Program-made: the position numbers and the translations under genes
From: JACDAN01 sp035697545
GTDB taxonomy: Bacteria > Actinomycetota > Thermoleophilia > Gaiellales > Gaiellaceae
DNA: 11,842 nt
Direction of reading: 5' to 3'
Assembly (NCBI GenBank): GCA_035697545.1
Contig: DASSCT010000104.1
Coordinates: 1 to 11,842 of the forward strand
In this document: positions 1-7,507 of the stretch, in pieces
How positions within the stretch are numbered: the first letter of the stretch is position 1
Layout of the letters: each line of letters begins with the position of its first letter
Notes under the pieces: generated by a model
Seen by the model: the letters and a program-made list of their open reading frames with translations, nothing else
The model's database searches: none
Told to the model about the DNA's origin: nothing

Positions 1-1
1 G

Positions 2-640
2 GTCCTCAGCGAGCGCGGTGTCGGCAATGACACGACGGTCGTTCTCTATGGCGACAAGAACAACTGGTTCGCCGCATACGCGTACTGGTACCTGAAGACG
101 TACGGGCACGGTGACGTGCGCATCCTCGACGGCGGCAGGCAGAAGTGGATCGACGAGGGACGCGAGATCACCGCGGACGTCCCTTCTCCGAGCGCGAAGC
201 AGTACAAGGCTTCCGAACGCGACGAGTCGATCCGCGCCTACCGCGACCAGGTGCGGGACTGGCTCGGTGCGAGCGGACGGGCGCTCGTAGACGTCCGCTC
301 GCCCGGCGAGTACGCCGGCGATCTGATCGCTCCTCCCGGCTACGAGCAGGAAGGCGCGCAGCGCGGCGGGCACATTCCGACCGCTGCGTCGATCCCGTGG
401 GCGAGCGCTGTGCAGGACGACGGAACGTTCAAGAGCGCGGAGGAGCTGACCGAGCTCTACGGCGCCAAGGGCGTCACGCCGGACAAGGAGGTCGTCGCCT
501 ACTGCCGGATCGGAGAGCGATCCGCGCATACGTGGTTCGTGCTCAGCGAGCTGCTCGGGTACGAGAACGTGCGGAACTACGACGGCTCGTGGACCGAGTG
601 GGGCAACCTGGTCGACGTCCCCATCGAGCGGGGCGCGTAA
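2..640 (+). CDS. Thiosulfate sulfurtransferase (rhodanese), CysA/SseA type, 5' end missing
   Basis: Transfers a sulfane sulfur from thiosulfate (or 3-mercaptopyruvate) to cyanide or another thiophilic acceptor through a cysteine persulfide; a soluble tandem-rhodanese enzyme. The frame is already open at base 2 and reads as the end of the inactive first domain (YGDKNNWFAAYAYWYLK, then DGGRQKW). The catalytic second domain follows, with VDVRSPGEY, the GGHIPTA segment and the active-site loop CRIGERS. The catalytic Cys codon is at 503-505. The loop and the following SAHTWFVL and NYDGSWTEWGN segments closely match mycobacterial CysA-type sulfurtransferases as I remember them. 212 residues are visible of about 280 expected, so the start lies upstream of the window. 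The gene converges on the acyl-CoA dehydrogenase at 704-1948, with a shared hairpin between them. Thiosulfate versus mercaptopyruvate preference is not certain from the loop alone. Confidence 0.93.
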   Translation, partial: VLSERGVGNDTTVVLYGDKNNWFAAYAYWYLKTYGHGDVRILDGGRQKWIDEGREITADVPSPSAKQYKASERDESIRAYRDQVRDWLGASGRALVDVRSPGEYAGDLIAPPGYEQEGAQRGGHIPTAASIPWASAVQDDGTFKSAEELTELYGAKGVTPDKEVVAYCRIGERSAHTWFVLSELLGYENVRNYDGSWTEWGNLVDVPIERGA

Positions 641-655
641 GCGCGACAGGTCTCC

Positions 656-694
656 AAGGGGCCTGTTGAGGGACAGTCTCTCGACAGGCCCCTT
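656..694. terminator. Bidirectional hairpin terminator between convergent genes
   Basis: Arms 656-670 and 680-694 form a 15-bp stem with a single T-G wobble and a 9-nt loop (671-679). The arms begin AAGGGGCC and end GGCCCCTT, so each strand has a short A or T run at the base. It sits 16 bp after the rhodanese stop and 9 bp after the acyl-CoA dehydrogenase stop on the other strand, so it can serve both. Confidence 0.85.
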
Positions 695-703
695 GCGCCG
701 GCG

Positions 704-1948
704 CTAGGCGCCGGTCGGGACGGGGCCTGCCGCACGGTGTGCCGGCGACAGCGCCGGCGCCCAGGAGCAGAGCGGCGAGACGTCACCATCTCCCCCGTTG
801 AGGCGCCGGAAGCCGAGCGCATGCTCGGCCTGCATCATCTTGTGGATCTGCGTCGTGCCCTCGTAGATGATCGGCGCCCGCGCGTTCCGGAAGTACCGTT
901 CGATGCCGTACTCGGCCGAGTAGCCGTAGGCCCCATGCACCTGGATCGCCAGGTGCGCGGCTCGGAACGCCGATTCCGTCGCATGCCACTTCGCGAGGGA
1001 CGTCTCGCGCGTGTTGCGCTTCCCCTCGTTCTTCATCCACGCCGCCTGCATGACGAGGAGCTTCGACGTTTCATAGCCGAGAACCATCTCGGCGATCATG
1101 TCCTGGACGAACTGGTAGCGCCCGATCGGCTGCCCGAAGGTCTCCCGCTCGCGCGCGTACTCGACTGACCGCTCGAGACAGGCCCGGACGACGCCGCAGG
1201 CGCCCGCCGCCACCGTGAACCGGCCCTGGTCGAGCCCGTACATCGCGATCTCGAAGCCCTGGCCCTCCTCGCCGACGAGATTCTCGGCCGGGACCTCGAC
1301 GTTCTCGAAGAAGAGCTCGCCCGTCGAGCCGGCCCAGATCCCGAGCTTGTTCTCGGTCTCGCGCGTCGAGACACCGGACCACTCGCGCTCGACGACGAAC
1401 GCCGAGATCCCCTTGTGCTTCGCTCCTGGGTCGGTCTTCGCGAACACGAGCTGGTGATCGGCGACCGTCGCGTACGAGATCCAGTTCTTCTGCCCGTTGA
1501 GCACGTAGACGTCGCCTGCGCGCGTCGCGCTGGTGCGCATGGACGCGACATCCGATCCCGCCGCGGGCTCGGTTAGGCCGAAGCAGGCGAGCTTCTCGCC
1601 CTGCGCCTGGGGGACGAGGTAGCGCTGCTTCTGCTCCTCGCTGCCGTAACGCAGCAGGGAGAGGGAGTTCAGCCCGACGTGGACGGAGATCAACGTCCTG
1701 AACGCCGCCTCGCCGCGCTCGATCTCCTCGCAGGCGAGCGCCTCGGACACGAAATCGAGCCCGGCGCCGCCGTACTCCTCGGGAATCACGATTCCGAGCA
1801 GGCCGAGCTCCGCCATCCCTTCGATCACCGACAGGTCCAGCCGGTGCTCGATGTCGTTCTCCACGGCGTTCGGGAGCACGCGCTCGTCCACGAACGACCG
1901 GACGGTGTCCTGGATCAAGCGCTGCTCGTCTGTCAGCTCGAAGTCCAT
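704..1948 (-). CDS. Acyl-CoA dehydrogenase family protein
   Basis: FAD-dependent alpha,beta-dehydrogenation of an acyl-CoA thioester, passing electrons to electron-transfer flavoprotein; cytoplasmic. 414 residues. The N-terminal helical domain begins MDFELTDEQR. The FAD/substrate motif CFGLTEPAAGSD is at 122-133, the middle beta-domain runs to about 240, and the C-terminal helical domain has FGQPIGRYQFVQDM near 271 and IYEGTTQI at 361-368. Glu363 occupies the catalytic-base position of the short/medium-chain class. The ATG at 1948 is chosen over an upstream in-frame TTG because the family begins here and a TAGACT -10 box lies 8 nt before it, which fits a leaderless mRNA. Chain-length or branched-chain preference cannot be read from the sequence. 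The last 30 or so residues (Gly/Pro/Ala-rich, after HALGFRR) extend past the usual family end. The gene is divergent from a second acyl-CoA dehydrogenase and shares its operator region. Confidence 0.93.
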   Translation of the reverse strand: MDFELTDEQRLIQDTVRSFVDERVLPNAVENDIEHRLDLSVIEGMAELGLLGIVIPEEYGGAGLDFVSEALACEEIERGEAAFRTLISVHVGLNSLSLLRYGSEEQKQRYLVPQAQGEKLACFGLTEPAAGSDVASMRTSATRAGDVYVLNGQKNWISYATVADHQLVFAKTDPGAKHKGISAFVVEREWSGVSTRETENKLGIWAGSTGELFFENVEVPAENLVGEEGQGFEIAMYGLDQGRFTVAAGACGVVRACLERSVEYARERETFGQPIGRYQFVQDMIAEMVLGYETSKLLVMQAAWMKNEGKRNTRETSLAKWHATESAFRAAHLAIQVHGAYGYSAEYGIERYFRNARAPIIYEGTTQIHKMMQAEHALGFRRLNGGDGDVSPLCSWAPALSPAHRAAGPVPTGA

Positions 1949-1956
1949 CGGCTGGC

Positions 1957-1962
1957 AGTCTA
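1957..1962 (-). promoter_or_regulatory. -10 box TAGACT of a leaderless promoter
   Basis: On the minus strand TAGACT is followed by 8 nt and then the ATG at 1948, placing the predicted transcription start at or next to the start codon. No convincing -35 is visible. The place where it would lie (about 1980-1985) touches the palindromes at 1985-2006. Confidence 0.6.
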
Positions 1963-1980
1963 CGGGCGGGATCGCTGGGC

Positions 1981-1986
1981 TAGATT
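1981..1986 (+). promoter_or_regulatory. Candidate -10 box TAGATT for the MCAD-like gene
   Basis: A TANNNT hexamer on the plus strand, 36 nt before the ATG at 2023. The predicted start near 1993 would give a leader of about 30 nt containing GAGG at 2014-2017, 5 nt from the ATG, so this gene looks leadered. The predicted start falls inside the palindromic operator. Confidence 0.45.
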
Positions 1987-2006
1987 GGCCAGTGACCAAT
2001 CAGTCA
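1985..2006. promoter_or_regulatory. Two overlapping palindromes, candidate operator for divergent acyl-CoA dehydrogenases
   Basis: TTGGCCAGTGACCAA (1985-1999) is an inverted repeat of 7-bp arms around one central base, with one mismatched pair. TGACCAATCAGTCA (1993-2006) contains perfect 4-bp arms TGAC/GTCA spaced by 6. They overlap by 7 bp. The position covers the -10/start region of the rightward gene and the expected -35 of the leftward gene, as a shared repressor site would. TetR-family control is by analogy with other fatty-acid catabolism genes; no regulator is in the window. Confidence 0.5.
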
Positions 2007-2022
2007 ACCTGGCGAGGCGAGC

Positions 2023-3207
<1,185 letters not shown>

Positions 3208-3232
3208 TCGTTGTGCCGCGCGACCGAGCCAA

Positions 3233-3247
3233 GTTACAAGTTGTCAC
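3233..3247. promoter_or_regulatory. Distal operator-like palindrome upstream of the SDR gene
   Basis: GTTACAAGTTGTCAC is an inverted repeat of two 7-bp arms around a central G with one mismatched pair. It shares the core ACAAGTTGT and the outer G and AC with the palindrome at 3299-3313 (12 of 15 positions identical). Centre-to-centre distance is 66 bp, roughly six helical turns, which would put both sites on similar faces of the DNA. Confidence 0.6.
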
Positions 3248-3298
3248 TAGCGGTGTAAGACGCCCGACGAGTCGCTGAGCGGGGACTTTCGATGACAA

Positions 3299-3313
3299 GC
3301 AACAAGTTGTTAC
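3299..3313. promoter_or_regulatory. Proximal operator-like palindrome abutting the SDR start codon
   Basis: GCAACAAGTTGTTAC has a perfect AACAA-G-TTGTT core, and its last base is immediately before the ATG at 3314. An extra half-site TGACAA lies at 3293-3298. There is no Shine-Dalgarno sequence in this stretch, so a bound protein would block transcription or early elongation at the gene start. Confidence 0.6.
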
Positions 3314-4147
3314 ATGGCGCTTGAGATCGACCTGAGCGGGCGCGTCGCGCTCGTCTCCGGTGGATCGCGCGGCCTCGGCCGCGCCGACGCGCTGACGCTC
3401 GCGCAAGCTGGCGCGGACGTGGTCATCGCCGACATCCAGATCGAGTCGGACGAGTCGCAGGACGCCGAGAGCTACGGCCCGCTGGCTCAGGCCGCGCGCG
3501 CCCAGGGTCTCATCCACACGGAGGAGACCGCGCACGAGATCGAGGCGATGGGTCGCCGAGGGCTCGCGCTCAAGTGCGACGTCACCGATCCCGCGCAGGT
3601 CGACGCAGTCGTCAGCCGCACCGTCGAAGAGCTGGGCTCGGTGGACATCCTCGTCAACAACGCCGGCACGCTCGACCACGTCGGACAGCTCGAGAACCAG
3701 GTGCCGGAGCTCTGGGAGCGCGACCTCCTTGTCAACCTGACCGGCGCCTTCAACTGCTGCCGAGCGGTCTGGCCGCACATGAAGGAACGGGGGTGGGGTC
3801 GGATCGTGAACATGGCCTCCGTCGCGGGCACGCTCGGGGGGTTTGGTCAGGCGAGCTACGCAACCACGAAGGCCGGGCTCCTTGGGCTCACCAAGTCACT
3901 CGCGCTGGAAGGCGCGCGACACGGGATCACGGTGAACGCGATCGTCCCCGGCATCATCGGAACCGAGGCGTTTCACTTCGGCAATCCGCAGATGAACGAG
4001 CGGATGATCAAACGGACAGCGATGCGCAGGCCCGGCGAGCCGCAGGAGATCGCCAACGCCGTCGCCTTCCTCGCCTCCGATCTGGCCGGCTACATCACGG
4101 GTGTCGGCCTGAACGTCTCCGGCGGGATCGAGCTCTTCACTTTCTGA
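3314..4147 (+). CDS. SDR-family NAD-dependent oxidoreductase with an insertion after beta-2
   Basis: Short-chain dehydrogenase/reductase that would oxidise a hydroxyl or reduce a carbonyl with a nicotinamide cofactor; cytoplasmic. 277 residues. The Rossmann motif SGGSRGLG is at 15-22 (TGxxxGxG with Ser first). Asp40 ends beta-2 and predicts NAD(H). NNAG is at 115-118. The catalytic tetrad is Asn141, Ser169, Tyr182 and Lys186 (YATTK). After beta-2 there is an extra segment of about 25-30 residues (roughly 42-72) before helix C, absent from compact classical SDRs; nicotinoprotein/mycofactocin-associated SDRs carry an insertion in the same place. The ATG at 3314 is the first possible start after an in-frame stop at 3293, and no ribosome-binding site is visible. 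Neighbours suggest acyl-CoA or hydroxyacid catabolism, but the substrate is not identifiable. Confidence 0.92.
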   Translation: MALEIDLSGRVALVSGGSRGLGRADALTLAQAGADVVIADIQIESDESQDAESYGPLAQAARAQGLIHTEETAHEIEAMGRRGLALKCDVTDPAQVDAVVSRTVEELGSVDILVNNAGTLDHVGQLENQVPELWERDLLVNLTGAFNCCRAVWPHMKERGWGRIVNMASVAGTLGGFGQASYATTKAGLLGLTKSLALEGARHGITVNAIVPGIIGTEAFHFGNPQMNERMIKRTAMRRPGEPQEIANAVAFLASDLAGYITGVGLNVSGGIELFTF

Positions 4148-4182
4148 GCAGATCGAGACGTTTCGTCGGCCAGGCGCCTCGG

Positions 4183-4188
4183 TAGACT
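4183..4188 (+). promoter_or_regulatory. -10 box TAGACT upstream of the VanW-domain gene
   Basis: The same hexamer as before the gene starting at 1948, here 7 nt before the TTG at 4196. Transcription would begin at or next to that TTG. A -35 is not recognisable. Confidence 0.55.
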
Positions 4189-4195
4189 GAAGCGC

Positions 4196-6100
4196 TTGTA
4201 CGCGGAGGCCGATTCTCGGGCGGTGTCGCTCCGCCGACGGCGCGCTGCGCGAAGGCGGCTCGCGTGGCAGTGGTCGCTCCTCGGCCTCGTGACGCTCGCG
4301 ATCGTGACGCTCGCGCTCGGCCTTGCCTTCGCGGGCTCGCCGAAGACCTTGCCGGAGGGCGCGACGATCTCCGGCGTCTCGGTCGGCGGCCTCTCGAGCA
4401 AGGAAGCGATCGCCCTGCTGGAGCGCCGGTACGAGCAGATGAAGACGGTTCCCGTCGCGTTCACCGCAGGGCCCCGGCGCTGGCAGATCCGGCCGAATGA
4501 CATGGTTCTCGAAGTGGACTGGCGGGCTGCTGTCGAGGCGGCTCGCCGGCAGGGCGACGGCTTCGCTCCGGTCCGCGGGCTGCGCCGCCTCGGCACCCGC
4601 TTCTTCGGCACCGAGATCACGCCCCGGGCACGCGTCCCCGAGGGACTGCTCGCACACGAGCTCGACGTCATCGGGGGTCGCGTCAACCGCAAGGAACGGG
4701 ATGCGGCGATCAAGCTGCGCGGCCTGCAGCCCGAGATCGTCCCAGGTGCGACGGGGCGTACGCTCGACCGTGACGCGGCCGCTCGCGTCATTCTGCGCTC
4801 GCTCGTCTCGCTCGACCGGGTCGACAACTCCCTGCCCGTCCGAATCAGCCAGCCGGACGTGAGGGCCTCCGAGCTCAGGGAGTCGCTCGACGAGGTGCGA
4901 ACGGCCGTCTCGGCTCCTATCCGTCTCGCCGCAGGCCAGACCCACTGGAGGCTGCCGCGGTGGAAGATCGCCCGGATCCTCGACCTGCCCAGCGACGGCG
5001 CGACGTCGCTCGCGATCGGCGGGCCCGGCGGAGATGCGTTCTTCAGGCGTTTCCGGAAGCAGGTGGATCGGAAGCCGGCGGACGCTGCCTTCGTCGTGCT
5101 CCCGAGTGATCGCGTCCAAGTCCGGCCTGCACTGCCCGGCTTGAAGCTCGACGTGGACGCGGCCAAGCGAAGCATCTTGGCTGCGGCGTTGACAGACACG
5201 CCGACCGACCGGGTCGCGCGGCTGCTTGTCGAGCAGGCTCAGCCCGAGCGGTCGACGCGCGAGGCGCGGGCTATGGGCATCACTGGCCGCGTCGCTGGCT
5301 ACACGACCTACTACGGCGGGGAGCCGAACCGAGTCCACAACGTGCAGCTCGTGGCACGCCTGATCGACAAGGCGCTGATCGCCCCCGGCAAGGTCTTCTC
5401 GTTCAACGACACGACCGGCGAGCGCACCGAGGACAAGGGCTTCCTCGAGGCGCCCGTGATCATCAACGGCGAGCTCGAGAACGGGCTCGGAGGCGGCGTC
5501 TGCCAGGTCTCGACGACCGTCTTCAACGCCGCGTTCGAGGCCGGCTTGCCGATCGAGTCGCGGACGAATCACGCGCTCTACATCTCGCACTACCCGCAGG
5601 GACGCGATGCGACCGTGAACTACCCCGACATCGACCTGAAGTTCCGGAACGACACCGGCAACTGGCTGCTCGTCCGGACGTTCGTCGGGTCCTATGCGCT
5701 CACCGTCAAGCTGTACGGAACGCCACAGGGCAGGCGTGTCGAGAGTGAGACCGGGGAGCTGAAGGAGACAGGGCAGCCGGGTCTGAAGCGCGTCCCGGAC
5801 CCGACCATGTGGGTCAACAGCGAGGTCATCGACGAGGCGGGCCAGCCCTCGCGCTCTACGAGCGTCATCCGCCGCGTCTACTCGAGCGGCGGCAAGCTCC
5901 TGTCGCAGACGAGCTGGTCGTCGTGGTACCGCTCCGAGCCGGAGGTCGTCCGCTACGGCACGAAGCCGCGCCCCAAGCCGCCTCCGCCCGAAAAGCCGAA
6001 GGCGAAGCAGCCGCAGCCACCACCTCTGCCGACCGAGACCCAGCCGACGCCTCCGCCGCCGCCGTCTCCTCCGCCTCCGCCCGACGAGCCGCCCGCCTGA
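4196..6100 (+). CDS. Membrane-anchored VanW-domain protein with proline-rich tail
   Basis: Probable cell-envelope protein; VanW proteins are found in some vancomycin-resistance clusters, but the biochemical function of the domain is unknown. Numbered from TTG 4196 (634 residues): a basic cytoplasmic start (SLRRRRAARRRLAW) and one membrane helix at about 25-46. Two extracellular segments follow (about 60-160 and 235-335) that resemble the putative peptidoglycan-binding repeats preceding VanW domains (YoaR-like). The VanW domain is at about 365-500, with FSFNDTTGERT, the signature GGGVCQVSTTVFNAAFEAGLP and NYPDIDLKF. A beta-rich G5-like stretch (about 515-588) and a Pro/Lys-rich tail (591-634) end the protein. 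The start is uncertain. TTG 4196 fits a leaderless promoter; GTG 4223 would use GGAGG at 4204-4208, but at a long 14-nt spacing. The gene converges on the thioesterase with a 5-bp gap. Confidence 0.88.
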   Translation: MYAEADSRAVSLRRRRAARRRLAWQWSLLGLVTLAIVTLALGLAFAGSPKTLPEGATISGVSVGGLSSKEAIALLERRYEQMKTVPVAFTAGPRRWQIRPNDMVLEVDWRAAVEAARRQGDGFAPVRGLRRLGTRFFGTEITPRARVPEGLLAHELDVIGGRVNRKERDAAIKLRGLQPEIVPGATGRTLDRDAAARVILRSLVSLDRVDNSLPVRISQPDVRASELRESLDEVRTAVSAPIRLAAGQTHWRLPRWKIARILDLPSDGATSLAIGGPGGDAFFRRFRKQVDRKPADAAFVVLPSDRVQVRPALPGLKLDVDAAKRSILAAALTDTPTDRVARLLVEQAQPERSTREARAMGITGRVAGYTTYYGGEPNRVHNVQLVARLIDKALIAPGKVFSFNDTTGERTEDKGFLEAPVIINGELENGLGGGVCQVSTTVFNAAFEAGLPIESRTNHALYISHYPQGRDATVNYPDIDLKFRNDTGNWLLVRTFVGSYALTVKLYGTPQGRRVESETGELKETGQPGLKRVPDPTMWVNSEVIDEAGQPSRSTSVIRRVYSSGGKLLSQTSWSSWYRSEPEVVRYGTKPRPKPPPPEKPKAKQPQPPPLPTETQPTPPPPPSPPPPPDEPPA

Positions 6101-6105
6101 TCCGA

Positions 6106-6528
6106 CTAGGAGACCGGAGGCGCTTCGGCCTCGGCAATGGCTTGGGCAAGCCACGCCGGAACCCGCGTCGGGCGGAACGTGACGGCGTCGACGCAGGCAT
6201 GGCCTGTCCAGCCGTCCGCGATCGTCTCGCCGTTCCGCTCGATCGCGTACTCGTAGCGGAAGCGGGCACCGCGAACGTCGACGCAGCGGGCGTGAACCAG
6301 CAAACGGTCGTCGAAGTACGCCGGGCTCAGGTACCGAACGTGGGTCTCGATCGTCATCGCCTCGACGCCGTCGTCCCGAAGCGACGAGTAACCGCCTCGG
6401 AAGCGATCGAGGTAGTCGACCCGCGCGACCTCGAACCAGACGAGATATTCGGAGTTGTTCGCGATGCCCTGCGCGTCGGTCTCGGCGAAGCGGACTTTGA
6501 TCTCGGTCTGGAAGTTGAAGCCGTCCAC
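6106..6528 (-). CDS. Hotdog-fold acyl-CoA thioesterase (4HBT/YbgC type)
   Basis: Hydrolyses an acyl-CoA or hydroxybenzoyl-CoA thioester to free acid and CoA; small cytoplasmic single-hotdog enzyme. 140 residues, the usual size. The N-terminal motif VRFAETDAQGIANNSEYLVWFEVAR (12-36) matches the YbgC/4HBT signature, with Asp18 as the predicted catalytic residue and Glu33 on the central helix. The Tyr-His of typical YbgC proteins (VYHANYL) is replaced by Ala-Asn-Asn-Ser here. The conserved strand VRYLSPAYFDD follows at 64-74. GTG at 6528 is chosen because TAGAGT lies 6 nt before it. Its start is only 17 bp from the divergent sirtuin. Substrate unknown; the acyl-CoA genes nearby make a catabolic or CoA-recycling role plausible. 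Confidence 0.88.
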   Translation of the reverse strand: MDGFNFQTEIKVRFAETDAQGIANNSEYLVWFEVARVDYLDRFRGGYSSLRDDGVEAMTIETHVRYLSPAYFDDRLLVHARCVDVRGARFRYEYAIERNGETIADGWTGHACVDAVTFRPTRVPAWLAQAIAEAEAPPVS

Positions 6529-6534
6529 GCGGAG

Positions 6535-6540
6535 ACTCTA
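6535..6540 (-). promoter_or_regulatory. -10 box TAGAGT of a leaderless promoter
   Basis: Minus-strand TAGAGT, 6 nt before the GTG at 6528, within the 17-bp gap to the divergent sirtuin. The gap is too small for two complete promoters, so any promoter of the sirtuin must extend into the thioesterase coding region. Confidence 0.55.
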
Positions 6541-6545
6541 GAACG

Positions 6546-7289
6546 GTGAGCGTCGCTCGCCTCGCAGACCTCATTCGCGAGCGCGGGCCGGCCGTCGTCC
6601 TGACCGGTGCGGGGATCTCGACCGAGAGCGGGATTCCCGACTTCCGCTCGCCGACCGGGATGTGGGCGAAGTACGACCCGCAGGAATACGCGACGATCGA
6701 GGCCTTCCAGGCCGATCCGGTCAAGGTCTGGAGCTTTTATGCGCTCCGTTTCCGGGCCCTGACCGAGGCGGAGCCGAACGCCGGTCATGTCGCGCTGGCC
6801 GAGCTGGAGCAAACCGGCCAGGTCAGGGCCGTCGTCACCCAGAACATCGACATGCTCCACGAGCGAGCCGGGAGCAAGGACGTGGTGGAAGTGCACGGCT
6901 CGATCCGAACCTCGACCTGCCCCGGCTGCGGCGCGCGCTACGGCGTCGACGAGGTTCTCCGGCTGCTGGAGCGCGCTCCGGCGCCTCGCTGTGGCGAGTG
7001 CGGCGCCGTCGTCAAGCCGGAAGTCGTCTTCTTCGGCGAGCTGCTCCCGGAGGCTGCGATCGACCGGGCCTACGAGCTCGCGCGCTCGGCCCGTCTCTTG
7101 CTCGTCGTCGGCTCGACGCTCGAGGTCTGGCCGGTTTCGCAGCTACCTGAGGAAACCCGCGCCGCGGGCGGCGTCGTTGCGATTGTGAACAAGGGCCCGA
7201 CGTCGTTCGACGATCGAGCCGCCGTGAAGATCGAAGGGAACGCGGGCGAGACGCTCACCGCGCTCGTGGGGATGCTGGCGGGGACCTAA
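6546..7289 (+). CDS. NAD-dependent protein deacylase, Sir2 family (class III/CobB-like)
   Basis: Removes acyl groups from protein lysines using NAD+, giving O-acyl-ADP-ribose and nicotinamide; cytoplasmic. 247 residues, the normal bacterial size. GAGIS at 21-25, IPDFRS at 30-35, TQNID at 98-102, catalytic His117 in VEVHGS, zinc cysteines CPGC (125, 128) and CGEC (149, 152), then PEVVFFGE at 158-165 and VVGSTLEVWP at 187-196. Tyr65 and Arg68 (FYALR) match the YxxR pair that in human SIRT5 and E. coli CobB contacts succinyl or malonyl lysine, so desuccinylase activity is predicted in addition to deacetylation. GTG at 6546 has only a weak GGAG at 6531-6534. Divergent from an acyl-CoA thioesterase; a tandem pair of hairpins follows the stop. 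Confidence 0.94.
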   Translation: MSVARLADLIRERGPAVVLTGAGISTESGIPDFRSPTGMWAKYDPQEYATIEAFQADPVKVWSFYALRFRALTEAEPNAGHVALAELEQTGQVRAVVTQNIDMLHERAGSKDVVEVHGSIRTSTCPGCGARYGVDEVLRLLERAPAPRCGECGAVVKPEVVFFGELLPEAAIDRAYELARSARLLLVVGSTLEVWPVSQLPEETRAAGGVVAIVNKGPTSFDDRAAVKIEGNAGETLTALVGMLAGT

Positions 7290-7309
7290 GGCGCCGACTC
7301 GGCGGCGCC
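7290..7309. terminator. GC-rich hairpin directly after the sirtuin stop
   Basis: GGCGCC arms at 7290-7295 and 7304-7309 enclose an 8-nt loop; an alternative inner pairing is GCCG-ACT-CGGC. There is no U-tract. It is the first of two consecutive hairpins between convergent genes. Confidence 0.5.
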
Positions 7310-7319
7310 GACCAGAAGA

Positions 7320-7346
7320 GGCCGTGCCGGCTTTGCCGGTGCGGCC
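7320..7346. terminator. Strong 12-bp hairpin between convergent sirtuin and CxxC microprotein genes
   Basis: Arms 7320-7331 and 7335-7346 pair over 12 bp, including two adjacent G-T wobbles, with a TTT loop. It begins 2 bp beyond the stop of the minus-strand small gene (7349). On the minus strand it is followed by a pyrimidine stretch CTCTTCT, so it can terminate both genes. Confidence 0.7.
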
Positions 7347-7348
7347 GT

Positions 7349-7507
7349 CTAAGCCGCTGCGCGGCGGAGCTGGCGCTCGGCGAGAACCGTGCGGCACTCG
7401 CTGCAAACGCGCTGCTCCACCTCGTACGGCACGCCCGACCGCTGCCGGATCACGTGTGCTGTGACCTCGTGATGCCGGTGAGCTCGTGTTCGACGTGGCA
7501 GGTGCAT
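7349..7507 (-). CDS. 52-residue His-rich CxxC small protein
   Basis: ATG at 7507 to TAG at 7351-7349, 52 residues. The N-terminus is rich in His and Arg (H2, H10, H12, H13, H18). The C-terminal half reads VPYEVEQRVCSECRTVLAERQLRRAAA with Cys35 and Cys38. The CxxC plus several His suggests a single zinc site or ribbon knuckle. The acidic-then-basic conserved-looking C-terminus, the codon usage and the placement between a terminator and an upstream GGAAG (7518-7522, 10 nt from ATG) support a real gene. I recall similar small CxxC proteins in actinobacterial genomes but cannot name a family. The frame is open further upstream without a better start. Function unknown; a nucleic-acid-binding or transcription-associated role is only a guess. 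Confidence 0.62.
   Translation of the reverse strand: MHLPRRTRAHRHHEVTAHVIRQRSGVPYEVEQRVCSECRTVLAERQLRRAAA

Noticed and set aside
737..1168. Plus-strand open frames antisense to the first acyl-CoA dehydrogenase
   Set aside because: The minus strand carries the full dehydrogenase signature and catalytic Glu; the plus-strand products have no motifs and are compositional shadows.
5985..6090. CCG/CCT triplet-rich low-complexity DNA at the end of the VanW gene as a possible non-coding repeat
   Set aside because: It is in frame and encodes the proline-rich tail of the membrane protein; no separate element is needed.
3896..6724. A 942-codon open frame on the minus strand covering the end of the SDR, all of the VanW-domain gene and the thioesterase region
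   Set aside because: Its translation is Arg/Asp/Gly-rich without domains, and it lies antisense to a gene with clear VanW motifs. Such long antisense frames are expected from the codon bias of high-GC DNA.
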